In this document: positions 6,571 to 14,314 of the stretch, one piece after another
Position numbering within the stretch: the stretch's first letter is position 1
Layout of the letters: each line of letters opens with the position of its first letter
From: Thermoplasmata archaeon
Lineage (GTDB): Archaea; Thermoplasmatota; Thermoplasmata; Thermoplasmatales; Thermoplasmataceae
Direction: 5' to 3'
DNA: 16,040 bases
Assembly (NCBI GenBank): GCA_021850835.1
Contig: JAJZKS010000012.1
Span: forward strand, 1 to 16,040
Translations under genes and position numbers: made by a program
The notes under the pieces: generated by a model
The model's input: only the letters and a program-made list of their open reading frames with translations
What the model was told of the DNA's origin: nothing
The model's database searches: none

Positions 6571-9075
6571 TCACTTCGACCATTTGTTGCCACAGTAGGG
6601 GCATGGTTTTCTCTTTCTTTTCCTGGTTGAACCGCAGGCCTTGCATACGTACCAGGTATGGGAGCCATTCCATCCGGCAATTGAAATTGCAATGACAGAT
6701 GCAAATGCTATTGGAAGGTAATATTCAGGCAGAGAAAGCCGCTTCTCTATGGCTTCTGGAAGGGGAATGATCTTCTTTGAAACCAGGTTCACTGTGAAGG
6801 AGGAGTTGCCTACCTGAATTATTCCGGTGGAATTCTGGATTGCATATCCCTGCGGATCAACAGCTTCATAGTTATACGAGCCAGGCTGAAGAGCCACTGT
6901 TATTGTTGCATTATCAGATCTCAATCTGGATCCGGCGATGATCAATTCCCACTGGCTACCCCTTGAGATATTGCCATTTTCAAATGTTATATCATACTGA
7001 ATTCTGAAGAATGTTATGTTGTATTGACTCTGATTGGGCGTCAAATTGATGGTTGCAGGAGAAGACTCATATCCACTTGGCCCAATGATTTTGGCGGTGG
7101 CGTTTCCTGTTATGTTAGTGTATATCGCAGTCCCATTGCTGTACAGGTAACTATTACCTATGGAAACACCCCATATCTTGCCGTCGATGCTGCCCTGCTT
7201 AAAGATAGTTATTCCATGTTCCGTAGGTGCTGGAATTCCAAGAAAGAAGTCAGAAGAGACAATGCCAGAATTATTGAAAGCGTGCTCTTGACTAATGAAC
7301 ACTTTGGCTTTGATGGTATAATTTCCGGGTTCCAAGTTATTTAACGAATTGATATGGATAACCTGGCCTCCAGCCGTTCCAGGATTGCTGATATTCGTAT
7401 TGCCTTTCGAAATTTCTGAGGTAGAGGTGCAAAGTTCCCATGACAAGTTCAGATCTGCAAGGGCACTTAGATTCCCATTCCACTGCAGTTCAAACTCTCC
7501 GGACCCATTGGCATAGACTTTAAATCCGCGTATATCAAAGATAGAATAGGGAACTGAAAGTGAAGCGAACGTGAAATTCAATGGCCCCTTGTCCAGCGTT
7601 GGAAAAGGTGATACCGAGAAATATCCGGTGCTACCAGCCGAAGAAATGCTGAATGTGCCAGTGTAGTTGAAAACGTCTGATAAATTGGCCATTTCATAAA
7701 CCACAGCATAATTCTTAGCATATATCCAGCCGCTTCCTGTGGAGTTGATTGATTTTAGGAAAGTACTCCCTGCAAGATTCACTGAGTCGCTTGGCGATAA
7801 GTTGTATCGTAGACCCTGTACTGGAATGCTGTGGGAGAAAGCATCAACTTTTATTTCTCTCAAGAAGAAAATCCGTGAATTGTGGTCTAGGAAGAATGGA
7901 TCATTGTAACTGCCTTGATTCAAAAGAGAACTGTCACCAAAGACGAGGGTAGAATTGATCAGATCCATGTATATTTTGCCTGGATTTGACTGCCCGCTTA
8001 CAAGAACGTTCACAGCATCATTTACGCCTAAGGAAGAATTGAAAACTGTTACGTTGGAATTTGAAAAGTTGTATGAATAAAGACCACTTCCATAGAGCGA
8101 AACTGTATCGTTTGAATAGAAGAATTCGCTGAGGTTGTATATGGTTATTGGAGTCTGGCTGTTAATCACAGAGATCACGTAGAAATTTGTGGTGCTTTCC
8201 ATCCAGGTCAGATTATGCTCCAAGCCGCTGAAATTAACTTTGAAGCTTTGAGTAACCTGCTTTTCTGATAAGTTAAAGGGCAGTTCGTATTCTTTCAGCA
8301 GATTTCCAGCGTACCCAATTTTCAGGTAACTACTACTTTCATTGTATTTTGAACTGTAGGTTACATTGATCACTGCTGAGTTTATGTAGGCATCCTTTCG
8401 TAGATGAGAGGCAGGCGTCATCTGTATTGTCGAATTGCTTGAACTGTAGGGCGTATTATACAGGTACTGGTAACCATCTATATACTCATATGACTCATAT
8501 TGCCTGTAAAGGCCATTGACAGTGCTATGCCATATAGATATCTGCGAATAATTGGAGGAGATTCTCAACGAACAGTCGTACGGGTTCTGAAAATCTGATA
8601 TAGATGAATTGACCGATGAATTTGCTATCCTTGCATAACTGCGTGTAAAATACAGTGCACCCGGAAAAACCAGAGATGAATTTTGCAGGGTGAATCTTGA
8701 CCCCGGTTCCATGTATATGGAAAAATTCAGGACTTTGGAATAGGAAACATTGTCAAGTGCGATGCTTGAATTGACAATGGACAGATTTCCATATACCGTA
8801 ATTTCAAGGGAAGTTTCGTAAAGGCTCTCTACAAGGAGATTTTCATTGGATATGGTGTAGTCTTCGCCCGCTTTAACAGTAACATTGCCCGTAAGGTAAA
8901 AAGTTGAGCTGGTACTTGAACTGGAATATGCATGGTGGCTTGTGTCTGCAGCGGCAATATTACTGCCTGCTTGACCCGGATGTATAGAGGAAGGAATCTG
9001 GACCAATAGACAAGCAACTAATATCGTTATGAACCAGACCCTAGGATTTTTGCCCAGTAATCGCCATTTTCCCAT
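6571..9075 (-). CDS. Large secreted or surface glycoprotein with C-terminal membrane anchor and zinc ribbon
   Basis: An 834-residue protein of no named family. It has a positively charged start followed by a hydrophobic signal segment (about residues 12-27). The next roughly 750 residues are rich in Ser, Asn, Thr and Tyr, with around forty N-x-S/T sequons, and have a beta-repeat-like texture (short hydrophobic strands alternating with N-S-S and N-V-T turns). This suits a heavily N-glycosylated extracellular protein. Near the end are one transmembrane helix (about 785-802, YYLPIAFASVIAISIAGW) and then C811-x-x-C814 and C825-x-x-C828 in a basic context (KRKRK), a rubredoxin-like zinc ribbon. 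If the signal is cleaved, the ribbon lies in the cytoplasm. TATA-like ATATAAAATA lies about 32 bp before the ATG. Role unknown: surface-layer, adhesion or sensing are all possible. Confidence 0.7.
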   Translation of the reverse strand: MGKWRLLGKNPRVWFITILVACLLVQIPSSIHPGQAGSNIAAADTSHHAYSSSSTSSTFYLTGNVTVKAGEDYTISNENLLVESLYETSLEITVYGNLSIVNSSIALDNVSYSKVLNFSIYMEPGSRFTLQNSSLVFPGALYFTRSYARIANSSVNSSISDFQNPYDCSLRISSNYSQISIWHSTVNGLYRQYESYEYIDGYQYLYNTPYSSSNSTIQMTPASHLRKDAYINSAVINVTYSSKYNESSSYLKIGYAGNLLKEYELPFNLSEKQVTQSFKVNFSGLEHNLTWMESTTNFYVISVINSQTPITIYNLSEFFYSNDTVSLYGSGLYSYNFSNSNVTVFNSSLGVNDAVNVLVSGQSNPGKIYMDLINSTLVFGDSSLLNQGSYNDPFFLDHNSRIFFLREIKVDAFSHSIPVQGLRYNLSPSDSVNLAGSTFLKSINSTGSGWIYAKNYAVVYEMANLSDVFNYTGTFSISSAGSTGYFSVSPFPTLDKGPLNFTFASLSVPYSIFDIRGFKVYANGSGEFELQWNGNLSALADLNLSWELCTSTSEISKGNTNISNPGTAGGQVIHINSLNNLEPGNYTIKAKVFISQEHAFNNSGIVSSDFFLGIPAPTEHGITIFKQGSIDGKIWGVSIGNSYLYSNGTAIYTNITGNATAKIIGPSGYESSPATINLTPNQSQYNITFFRIQYDITFENGNISRGSQWELIIAGSRLRSDNATITVALQPGSYNYEAVDPQGYAIQNSTGIIQVGNSSFTVNLVSKKIIPLPEAIEKRLSLPEYYLPIAFASVIAISIAGWNGSHTWYVCKACGSTRKRKRKPCPYCGNKWSK

Positions 9076-9102
9076 AGAGTGGTTTTCCCTATTTTGGTCG
9101 AT

Positions 9103-9112
9103 TATTTTATAT
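9103..9112 (-). promoter_or_regulatory. TATA-like box of the surface-protein gene
   Basis: ATATAAAATA on the minus strand, about 32 bp before the ATG at 9075, predicting a leader of roughly six bases. Two related dyads lie upstream (9147-9163 and 9192-9204). Confidence 0.55.
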
Positions 9113-9144
9113 TTTTGCTGGAGAAACCCACATTATGGGGATAA

Positions 9145-9204
9145 AATAAACACTTGTTGTTTACAAATTTATTAAATATATTGCTTTCCAAATAAACTGT
9201 TTAT
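9145..9204. repeat. Pair of AATAAAC...GTTTA dyads upstream of the surface-protein promoter
   Basis: AATAAAC occurs at 9145-9151 and again at 9191-9197, each followed by an inverted partner. The first is TAAAC, 7-nt spacer, GTTTA (9147-9163). The second is ATAAAC, one base, GTTTAT (9192-9204). They lie 35-100 bp upstream of the TATA-like box. They could be two copies of a regulator site or a terminator region for the upstream glycosyltransferase gene. Low sequence complexity makes chance possible. Confidence 0.3.
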
Positions 9205-9245
9205 CTCCTGCATTATTTCAGGAATTGCTTGACAAGAAGCACTGC

Positions 9246-10238
9246 CTAAAGTTGGTCTTTCAGAAGCAATACTGTAGAATCCTTCATCTCACGGAACAGC
9301 TTGCTTTTCTGAGAAAGAAAACGTATATGCGCGCGGTCTATGTTCCAGGCCATATTGTCGCTTACATCAGCCATTTTTAGGTATTCCTTGAGGATAATTG
9401 ATTCCAGGATTGCCTCCATGAGAATGATGTAGTTGTTCCTGTTGTAACTCACTGGCTTTATGTGGGAAAATTTAGAGCCGAAGTAAGACAGGAAAAAGAG
9501 CCATGACCTCGAACTGCCCGCAATGTCCCTGATAATTTGTCTAATTGCTTTCAAATCGTTCATTGAGTGGTTGCAGGAAATGATGAGATCCCTCATGTGC
9601 CTGTATGACTCTCCAAATGATTTTTCCTGATTCAGGGGAAATTCCCTGATGCTTGCCATCTCCCTTTTGAACTGGTCATCGCCTTTTAAGATATTTGTGG
9701 GGCACGCAAATACGCCATAATTTATTGATACACGTGAAAAGAGGTCTATATCCTCACCGTTAGAAAGATTTCTCCAACCGCCAACCTCTGCGATTATTTC
9801 CCTGCTGACCAGTGACAGCTCAGAATAGTAAAGGCGCTTAAGCTTGAATTTGAGAAAATCGTGCAGTACATCAGAATACTTTATGGGATAGACAATTCCA
9901 GTGTTGAATGGAACAATAAATTTTCCAGTTGAATAATTAAATGAGATACTCTTTCCCTGGCCAAATGATTCCAGGTTAGATTCCAGAAGAACAAGGCTCT
10001 GGCATGACTTCCTCAGTTCCCTGAGTACTGGTTGAAATGCTTCGGGGGCATGTTTATGGGATACGACAATCTCGAATTCCCTGCCAAGCTCCTCTGCAAT
10101 TGCGTTGATACTTCTGATGGAATCTACAAAACGGGGATTGACCTCCAAGGCAGCGCCTATGAAACTTATGGTGTAATTGTAATCTGTTGGCCTTATGGTG
10201 TCAGAATCCCTTTGAAGAAGCGCTTCCTGTGGGTCCAC
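9246..10238 (-). CDS. GT2-like glycosyltransferase (GT-A fold), degenerate DXD
   Basis: A 330-residue soluble protein. The N-terminal 180 residues follow a GT-A layout: a first strand YTISFIGAALEVNPRF (about 22-37), EFEIVVSHKH (54-63), GKSISFNYSTGKFIVPFNT (95-113), where the family usually has A-R-N-x-G ... G-x-(Y/F)-I-x-F-x-D-x-D, and EVGGWRNLSNGEDIDLFSRV (151-170), the common GGW ... ED-x-D segment carrying the acceptor-site acids (E162, D163, D165). The metal-binding DXD is not evident and reads FNT instead. The C-terminal half is helical and unrecognised. It may act on glycans, perhaps those of surface glycoproteins such as its downstream neighbour, but this is inference. The GTG start at 10238 sits about 26 bp after a TATA-like box. 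Confidence 0.55.
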   Translation of the reverse strand: MDPQEALLQRDSDTIRPTDYNYTISFIGAALEVNPRFVDSIRSINAIAEELGREFEIVVSHKHAPEAFQPVLRELRKSCQSLVLLESNLESFGQGKSISFNYSTGKFIVPFNTGIVYPIKYSDVLHDFLKFKLKRLYYSELSLVSREIIAEVGGWRNLSNGEDIDLFSRVSINYGVFACPTNILKGDDQFKREMASIREFPLNQEKSFGESYRHMRDLIISCNHSMNDLKAIRQIIRDIAGSSRSWLFFLSYFGSKFSHIKPVSYNRNNYIILMEAILESIILKEYLKMADVSDNMAWNIDRAHIRFLSQKSKLFREMKDSTVLLLKDQL

Positions 10239-10259
10239 TCAAAAACTTATGTCGTCCTT

Positions 10260-10267
10260 TAATATAA
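10260..10267 (-). promoter_or_regulatory. TATA-like box of the glycosyltransferase-like gene
   Basis: TTATATTA on the minus strand, centred 25-26 bp before the GTG at 10238. This supports a leaderless transcript and justifies the GTG as start codon. Confidence 0.55.
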
Positions 10268-10457
10268 TCTTGGCTGTACCATGCAGCGGTTAAGATTTAA
10301 ATTATTGATTTCGTATATACAAAAAGTAATGTTATGATATGGAAATCTGCCGGAAATACTTCTGAGTGGAGTTCCAGTTCCAGAAATTGTGTTATTTAGA
10401 TTGCACATTTTTTGCAGCCTATGTAATGCAATTTTCACGGCCCCAATTACAGAAGTA

Positions 10458-10479
10458 GCTTGCAAGAAAAACTTGAAGC
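10458..10479 (-). terminator. Hairpin after the TyrA-like gene
   Basis: On the minus strand GCTTCAAG, a five-T loop, then CTTGCAAGC form an 8-bp stem with one bulged base, starting 22 nt after the stop codon of the gene ending at 10502. It could be a termination or processing site. The remainder of the 240-base gap (10262-10501) shows no gene; a 68-codon minus-strand frame there overlaps the downstream promoter and looks non-coding. Confidence 0.35.
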
Positions 10480-10501
10480 CCGGAAAGGTTGTGCTGCAGT
10501 C

Positions 10502-11158
10502 TCAGTACAATGAAAGTTCATTCCAGACTCTTTTCAGGTTCTCTTCAAGTTTTGAAAAGATGTCACCGGTCAGGGGGTTGTTCCTTATGAGGTCCCTCAT
10601 GTACTCAACATTGTAGTTGGTTACTGATCTTGAAAGGTCAAGTATCTTCTCATATTCTTTGGTTCTTGGAACTTGGTCAAGGTCGGAAATTTTCCTTGCG
10701 AGCAGGGACAGTATATATGGTTTTACAAGGACCTCAGAGACCTGGGCATCAAATTTTGAAGAATCCTGAGTAACAAAATTTGCTCCGTTGAAAAGATCCT
10801 GAATAACCTCATCGTATCCTTCCCTGCAGATATCGGTTATAATGTTGACAGTCTTCCTTGGCTGGTCACCTGCTTCAGGTATTATCCCAAGTGATACAAC
10901 CTGGTTCCTGAACTGGTGCATGGGAGATTTTGCCATTGAAAATTCTATGGCCTTTTCCCTGTTGTCCAGGTTTGAGATGATCCTGCGGTTTATGGTGGTG
11001 GTCTGGTTCAGCAAGAGGAAATCGTAGTCTTCCATCATGGCGCTTATTTTGGCAGGCTTTACCTCTTCTGTTACATCCAGTTCATGATTGTTGGACATCA
11101 TCAACTGTACGATAACATCAAGGACTTCGTTGGGTGTTGAGCATACAAGAACTTTCAT
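10502..11158 (-). CDS. Prephenate dehydrogenase (TyrA)-derived protein lacking the NAD-binding half
   Basis: A 218-residue protein. From about residue 80 it follows the archaeal TyrA layout: AKSPMHQFRNQVVSLG (matching H-P-M-F-G-x ... G-Q-x-V-x-L-T-P), a helix-strand unit ending NFVTQDSSKFDAQVSEVL (matching the HD-x-x-M-x-x-V-Q-x-L-T-H region), and near the end KEYEKILDLSRSVTNYNVEYMRDLIRNNPLTGDIF (matching S-P-x-Y-E-x-x-I-D-I-x-G-R ... NP-x-L-Y-A-D-I-Q). The first residues, VLVCSTPNEVLDVI, resemble the second half of the TyrA Rossmann domain, but no Gly-rich dinucleotide loop precedes them, and the catalytic HP motif is SP. It cannot be a normal NAD-dependent prephenate dehydrogenase; a chorismate or prephenate-binding or purely structural role is possible. 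It lies 11 nt after a 61-residue gene, probably in one transcript. The homology was judged by eye. Confidence 0.5.
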   Translation of the reverse strand: MKVLVCSTPNEVLDVIVQLMMSNNHELDVTEEVKPAKISAMMEDYDFLLLNQTTTINRRIISNLDNREKAIEFSMAKSPMHQFRNQVVSLGIIPEAGDQPRKTVNIITDICREGYDEVIQDLFNGANFVTQDSSKFDAQVSEVLVKPYILSLLARKISDLDQVPRTKEYEKILDLSRSVTNYNVEYMRDLIRNNPLTGDIFSKLEENLKRVWNELSLY

Positions 11159-11169
11159 GGCTTAAGCCC

Positions 11170-11355
11170 CTAGAATTTCAGCCTAAGGAGCTTAAGGTCA
11201 GGGTAGAGCTCCCTCTTGATTATCTCGTCTATGCCTACACCTTCTTCCTGAGATTTGAGGCAAAACTTCACGGTGTCTTCATGGCTTATCTCTATCTGCG
11301 TGCCATCCTTCCTGTAAACAAGCAGGGTTCCAAGGTTCTCGCAGTCTATTCCCAT
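11170..11355 (-). CDS. Small protein of unknown function
   Basis: A 61-residue protein, MGIDCENLGTLL to the end LLRLKF, that I do not recognise. It is compact and soluble-looking with a charged helix in the middle (QEEGVGIDEIIKRELYP). It ends 11 nt before the TyrA-like gene, which suggests co-transcription and a linked function. An in-frame TTG ten codons upstream (11385) would give 71 residues. I prefer the ATG, because TATA-like AT-rich sequence (about 11385-11402) overlaps or abuts the TTG. Confidence 0.6.
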   Translation of the reverse strand: MGIDCENLGTLLVYRKDGTQIEISHEDTVKFCLKSQEEGVGIDEIIKRELYPDLKLLRLKF

Positions 11356-11447
11356 TCTAATGGTGTATTGGTTATTGGAAATCAATATTTTGCTTTATTA
11401 ATCCATCGGGCTGATTCCTCTATCCATGCGGATAAATGGCTATTTTC

Positions 11448-12647
11448 CTATTTTGGTCTGCTTGCACCCAACAAAGCCTTCTGGCTTTTGGCTGCGAGAA
11501 GCAGGCTCAGTGCCATGAATGCATTGCCCAGTAGAAGGAGGTAATTGGGCAGATACAGGTATTGGTGAACAGTGTTTGACACGAAATAATAGTCAAAGCT
11601 GAATATTGGGAAATCAAAGGCATTTCCTGAGCTATAAGCCATGGTCCCGCCCGGGACAGTTGCGTAAGGATTCAACCCACCAAATGCAACGATTTCAGGG
11701 TGATATGACATCACTACTAGGAAAGAAAGCCAGATTATGCCGAAGATTGTAAGGGCATAGGCACCGGTCCCTGAGCCTCTTCCCAAGAAGAGTATATATC
11801 GGAGTAAACCGAGAACAAAGAAACCCCAGGCAAGTAGCATGTACAGCGGTGACAGTGAAGTCAGCATTGTTCCTATGGTGTCGTTTATCACCTGGTAAAG
11901 GGAAAGTGGGAGATATGATGAAAATATGCCGAGGAGGGTGAGTAGAATAAAGAGGGCAATGGAAGCAACAACCAGAGGCATTGACTGGCTGGTTTCGTTT
12001 CCAAGGCTTATGGCACGGACTACTATGGCAGCTATGGAAACTAGAAGGATAAAAAGGCCTAGTGGTAAAATCGTGCCATATGGGGAATTGACAACCAGAT
12101 AGTTGCCCAGGATTGAGTTCAACCCGCTACCCATGAATGCTATGGCGGCAAGGTAAAGGCTCACAGGAGTTGCCCTGTTTCGTATTGTCCTTACCGGCCT
12201 CTTCTTCCTGTTCTTAGAGGGCAAGCCATTCTTTTCGGAAAGGCTCTGCGCATAACTCTGTAGCCCGGTTTCCCCATAGAATTCATCGCTTACAACCACT
12301 ATGAGGACTGGCGCTTTCATGTAAGACAGCATGGATCTGTCAAACAGTGCCCTTATAGGCCTTTCTGTTCCGTTGATTTCGTCCCCAAGGGCATCCTTGA
12401 TGGTTGGCTCATCTATTGTATATACTGTGATTGAATCTGAATTGGATTTCTCAACTTTCTGGTAAATATTGTCCTTGTTCAGGACCTGAATCTTGTAGCC
12501 ATGGAGCCGGAGGACACGATATACCTTTTCAGCAAAACTTCTGGCGTTCTTGAGGTCCCTGCTCTTGATTACCTGTATTCTTGGCCCCCTTGAAACCTTC
12601 ATGGATTCTTCTATCTTGCGTACAACTTTCAGCTCGTTTACGCCCAC
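11448..12647 (-). CDS. Six-helix membrane protein with N-terminal soluble domain; N-terminus possibly frameshifted
   Basis: A 399-residue protein counted from GTG 12647. The first 150 residues form a soluble alpha/beta-looking domain (RIQVIKSRDLKNARSF ... PVLIVVVSDEFYGE), then a basic stretch KNRKKRPVRTIRNR, then about six transmembrane helices (starting near residues 160, 190, 225, 265, 300 and 370). No family is recognised. The start is doubtful: the same frame is open and protein-like for a further 43 codons upstream (acidic, with EESNKIEEQ and EKPEEENIKGQ) to a stop at about 12771, without any ATG, GTG or TTG. The ATG at 12774, which has a TATA-like TTTTAATA about 30 bp before it, is one base out of frame with this. 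The intact gene may therefore begin at 12774. Confidence 0.6.
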   Translation of the reverse strand: MGVNELKVVRKIEESMKVSRGPRIQVIKSRDLKNARSFAEKVYRVLRLHGYKIQVLNKDNIYQKVEKSNSDSITVYTIDEPTIKDALGDEINGTERPIRALFDRSMLSYMKAPVLIVVVSDEFYGETGLQSYAQSLSEKNGLPSKNRKKRPVRTIRNRATPVSLYLAAIAFMGSGLNSILGNYLVVNSPYGTILPLGLFILLVSIAAIVVRAISLGNETSQSMPLVVASIALFILLTLLGIFSSYLPLSLYQVINDTIGTMLTSLSPLYMLLAWGFFVLGLLRYILFLGRGSGTGAYALTIFGIIWLSFLVVMSYHPEIVAFGGLNPYATVPGGTMAYSSGNAFDFPIFSFDYYFVSNTVHQYLYLPNYLLLLGNAFMALSLLLAAKSQKALLGASRPK

Positions 12648-12831
12648 CGCCTTGTCAGCTTCAGAATCCTGGCCCTTGATATTCTCTTCTTCTGGCTTTT
12701 CCGGAGATGGCCCATCCCATTGTTCCTCAATCTTGTTTGATTCTTCAGAATGGTCTGGTTCCAGAACTTATCATCTCCGTTGATTAATTAATATTGAACA
12801 TTATTAAAAGTTTAAGCACGATGCTATGGCG

Positions 12832-12837
12832 AAAAAA
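12832..12837 (-). terminator. Oligo-T terminator of the trx-trxB operon
   Basis: Six T residues in a row on the minus strand, 5 nt after the trxB stop codon and upstream of the next minus-strand promoter. This fits euryarchaeal oligo-T termination. Confidence 0.5.
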
Positions 12838-12842
12838 TAAGA

Positions 12843-13841
12843 TTATTGGGGAGGTTTAGCCTCAACCTTCACAGACTTCCAGTCGCTCTTGACTGCGGTC
12901 TTCCCAAGTTTCTTCTGAATGTAATTGTAGGCTGAAAGTGCTGCTGAAGATCCCTGCCCGGCAGAAATCACAGCCTGCTTGAATGGAATGTCCGTGACAT
13001 CGCCTGCTGCGAATACTCCTTCCTGGCTTGTAAGCCCAAGCTTATCCGTGATAATCTCGTTGTTCTTTGTAAGCTCAACAAGCCCTTTCACGAAGTCTGT
13101 TCTTGCAACATACCCCATTTCAACGAAAAGCCCCTCAACCTTTAGGTCCCTTGAATCCGGGTTCTCTTTTGCGTTGCTCTTTATTGATACGGTATTGACA
13201 GTCATTTCACCTTCAATCTTTTCAACACTGTAGTTGATGAGGAATTCCACATTTTCCTTTTCCCTGAGCTGCTGGTAAAGTTCGTCATCCTGACTTATCC
13301 TGGAGCCCTTGTAAACAACATAGAGCTTCGATGCAAGGCCTGACAGGTAAACAGCAGCCTGGAGGACATGCTCGCCGATTCCCACAACTGCAATGGGAAC
13401 TTTCTTGTAAAGTGGCCCGTCACATACGGCACAGTAAGAGACCCCCCTTCCCCTGAAGGTCTCCTCTCCGGGGACATCCAGGTTTCTGGGCGTTTTGCCA
13501 AAGGCAAGTATAAGTGCAGTGGATATGTACTCCTGATTTCTTGTCTTGACGGAAAAATTCCCGTTTTGAAGTTTGCTGACTTCTGTGACCTCGTCATAAA
13601 CGAATTTGGCGCCATAGGAAGCAGCCTGCTGCTGGAACTTGTTCATTAATTCAAAGCCGCTGATCTGTGTAAATCCGGGATAGTTCTCAATGTCATCGGT
13701 CAGCAGGGCCTGGCCACCAATATCCTTTGAAATTACTAATGTGCTTGCAGACTGCCTGGCAAGGTACAGTGCAGCAGTCAGTCCTGCCGAAGCTGCACCT
13801 ATGACTATGCAGTCGTAGTTATCCTGGGGCAATTCTAACAC
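12843..13841 (-). CDS. trxB: Thioredoxin reductase with degenerate NADPH site
   Basis: A 332-residue flavoprotein of the low-molecular-weight TrxR family. The FAD loop is GAASAG (15-20), GGQ-x-x-x-x-x-x-I-E-NYPGF (42-57) is present, the redox-active pair is C137-A-V-C140-D-G, and the C-terminal FAD motif is GVFAAGDVTDIPFKQA. It would reduce the thioredoxin encoded just upstream. The second dinucleotide site is unusual: the loop is GIGEHV (154-159) and the normal H-R-R-x-x-x-R NADP(H)-phosphate motif is YKGSRIS (177-183). Thermoplasma acidophilum TrxR is reported to lack this motif and not to use NADPH or NADH well, so this enzyme probably shares that property. The GTG start lies 8 nt after the thioredoxin stop, preceded by AGGGA as ribosome site. 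Confidence 0.9.
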   Translation of the reverse strand: MLELPQDNYDCIVIGAASAGLTAALYLARQSASTLVISKDIGGQALLTDDIENYPGFTQISGFELMNKFQQQAASYGAKFVYDEVTEVSKLQNGNFSVKTRNQEYISTALILAFGKTPRNLDVPGEETFRGRGVSYCAVCDGPLYKKVPIAVVGIGEHVLQAAVYLSGLASKLYVVYKGSRISQDDELYQQLREKENVEFLINYSVEKIEGEMTVNTVSIKSNAKENPDSRDLKVEGLFVEMGYVARTDFVKGLVELTKNNEIITDKLGLTSQEGVFAAGDVTDIPFKQAVISAGQGSSAALSAYNYIQKKLGKTAVKSDWKSVKVEAKPPQ

Positions 13842-13849
13842 CTGATCCC

Positions 13850-14257
13850 TTAAAGGGCCATGTGCTTCTGAATCTTCTGTTCCAGGAATGGCTTGGGCAC
13901 AGCGCCGATCTGGGAATCAACCATTCTGCCGTTCTTGAAGAACATTATAGTAGGGATGCTCCTTATCATGAACTTCTGGGAAACCATGGGGTTCTCGTCC
14001 ACATTGAGCTTTCCGAATGAAACTTTCCCTGCATAATCAGAAGCAAGTTCCTCAATTATTGGGGATACATACTGGCATGGTCCGCACCATGCTGCCCAGA
14101 AATCTACTACCATAAGGTCAGCCTTCTGGACTTCCTCAGTGAAATTCTGATCGGTGAGTTCCACAGGCTTTTTGCTAGTGCCTTTTGAAGTGTCGTGTTC
14201 GCTCATCATGCTGTGTAATACTTTTTCCCTTATTTGATCTATGTTTCTGTCTTCCAT
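13850..14257 (-). CDS. Thioredoxin with N-terminal extension
   Basis: A 135-residue thioredoxin with the active site WCGPC (C58, C61), the preceding VVDFWA strand, VDENP, and the cis-Pro segment IRSIPTIMFF. About 30 residues precede the fold (MEDRNIDQIREKVLHSMM...), charged and probably helical. Thioredoxins usually lack this, and it is of unknown use. It reduces protein disulfides in the cytoplasm and should receive electrons from the downstream TrxB in the same operon. Unlike most genes here it has a real leader of about 37 nt and a good ribosome site, GAGGT, 7 nt before the ATG. Its promoter abuts the inverted repeat at 14330-14358. Confidence 0.92.
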   Translation of the reverse strand: MEDRNIDQIREKVLHSMMSEHDTSKGTSKKPVELTDQNFTEEVQKADLMVVDFWAAWCGPCQYVSPIIEELASDYAGKVSFGKLNVDENPMVSQKFMIRSIPTIMFFKNGRMVDSQIGAVPKPFLEQKIQKHMAL

Positions 14258-14264
14258 ACAATTA

Positions 14265-14269
14265 ACCTC
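14265..14269 (-). promoter_or_regulatory. Ribosome binding site of the thioredoxin gene
   Basis: GAGGT on the minus strand with a 7-nt gap to ATG 14257. It confirms this ATG over the internal ATG pair at codons 17-18 and so keeps the N-terminal extension. Confidence 0.6.
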
Positions 14270-14314
14270 TAAGTTTTGTGTTCCTGCTTAAGGAGACAAC
14301 TCTGTATTTCAGTC

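Noticed and set aside
10259..10465. 68-codon minus-strand frame between the glycosyltransferase-like and TyrA-like genes
   Set aside because: It overlaps the TATA-like box of the next gene, has no recognisable domain and its composition looks non-coding.
11159..11447. Missing N-terminal half of TyrA supplied by an upstream frame
   Set aside because: The upstream region encodes a separate 61-residue protein without a Gly-rich loop, and no other frame there resembles a Rossmann fold.
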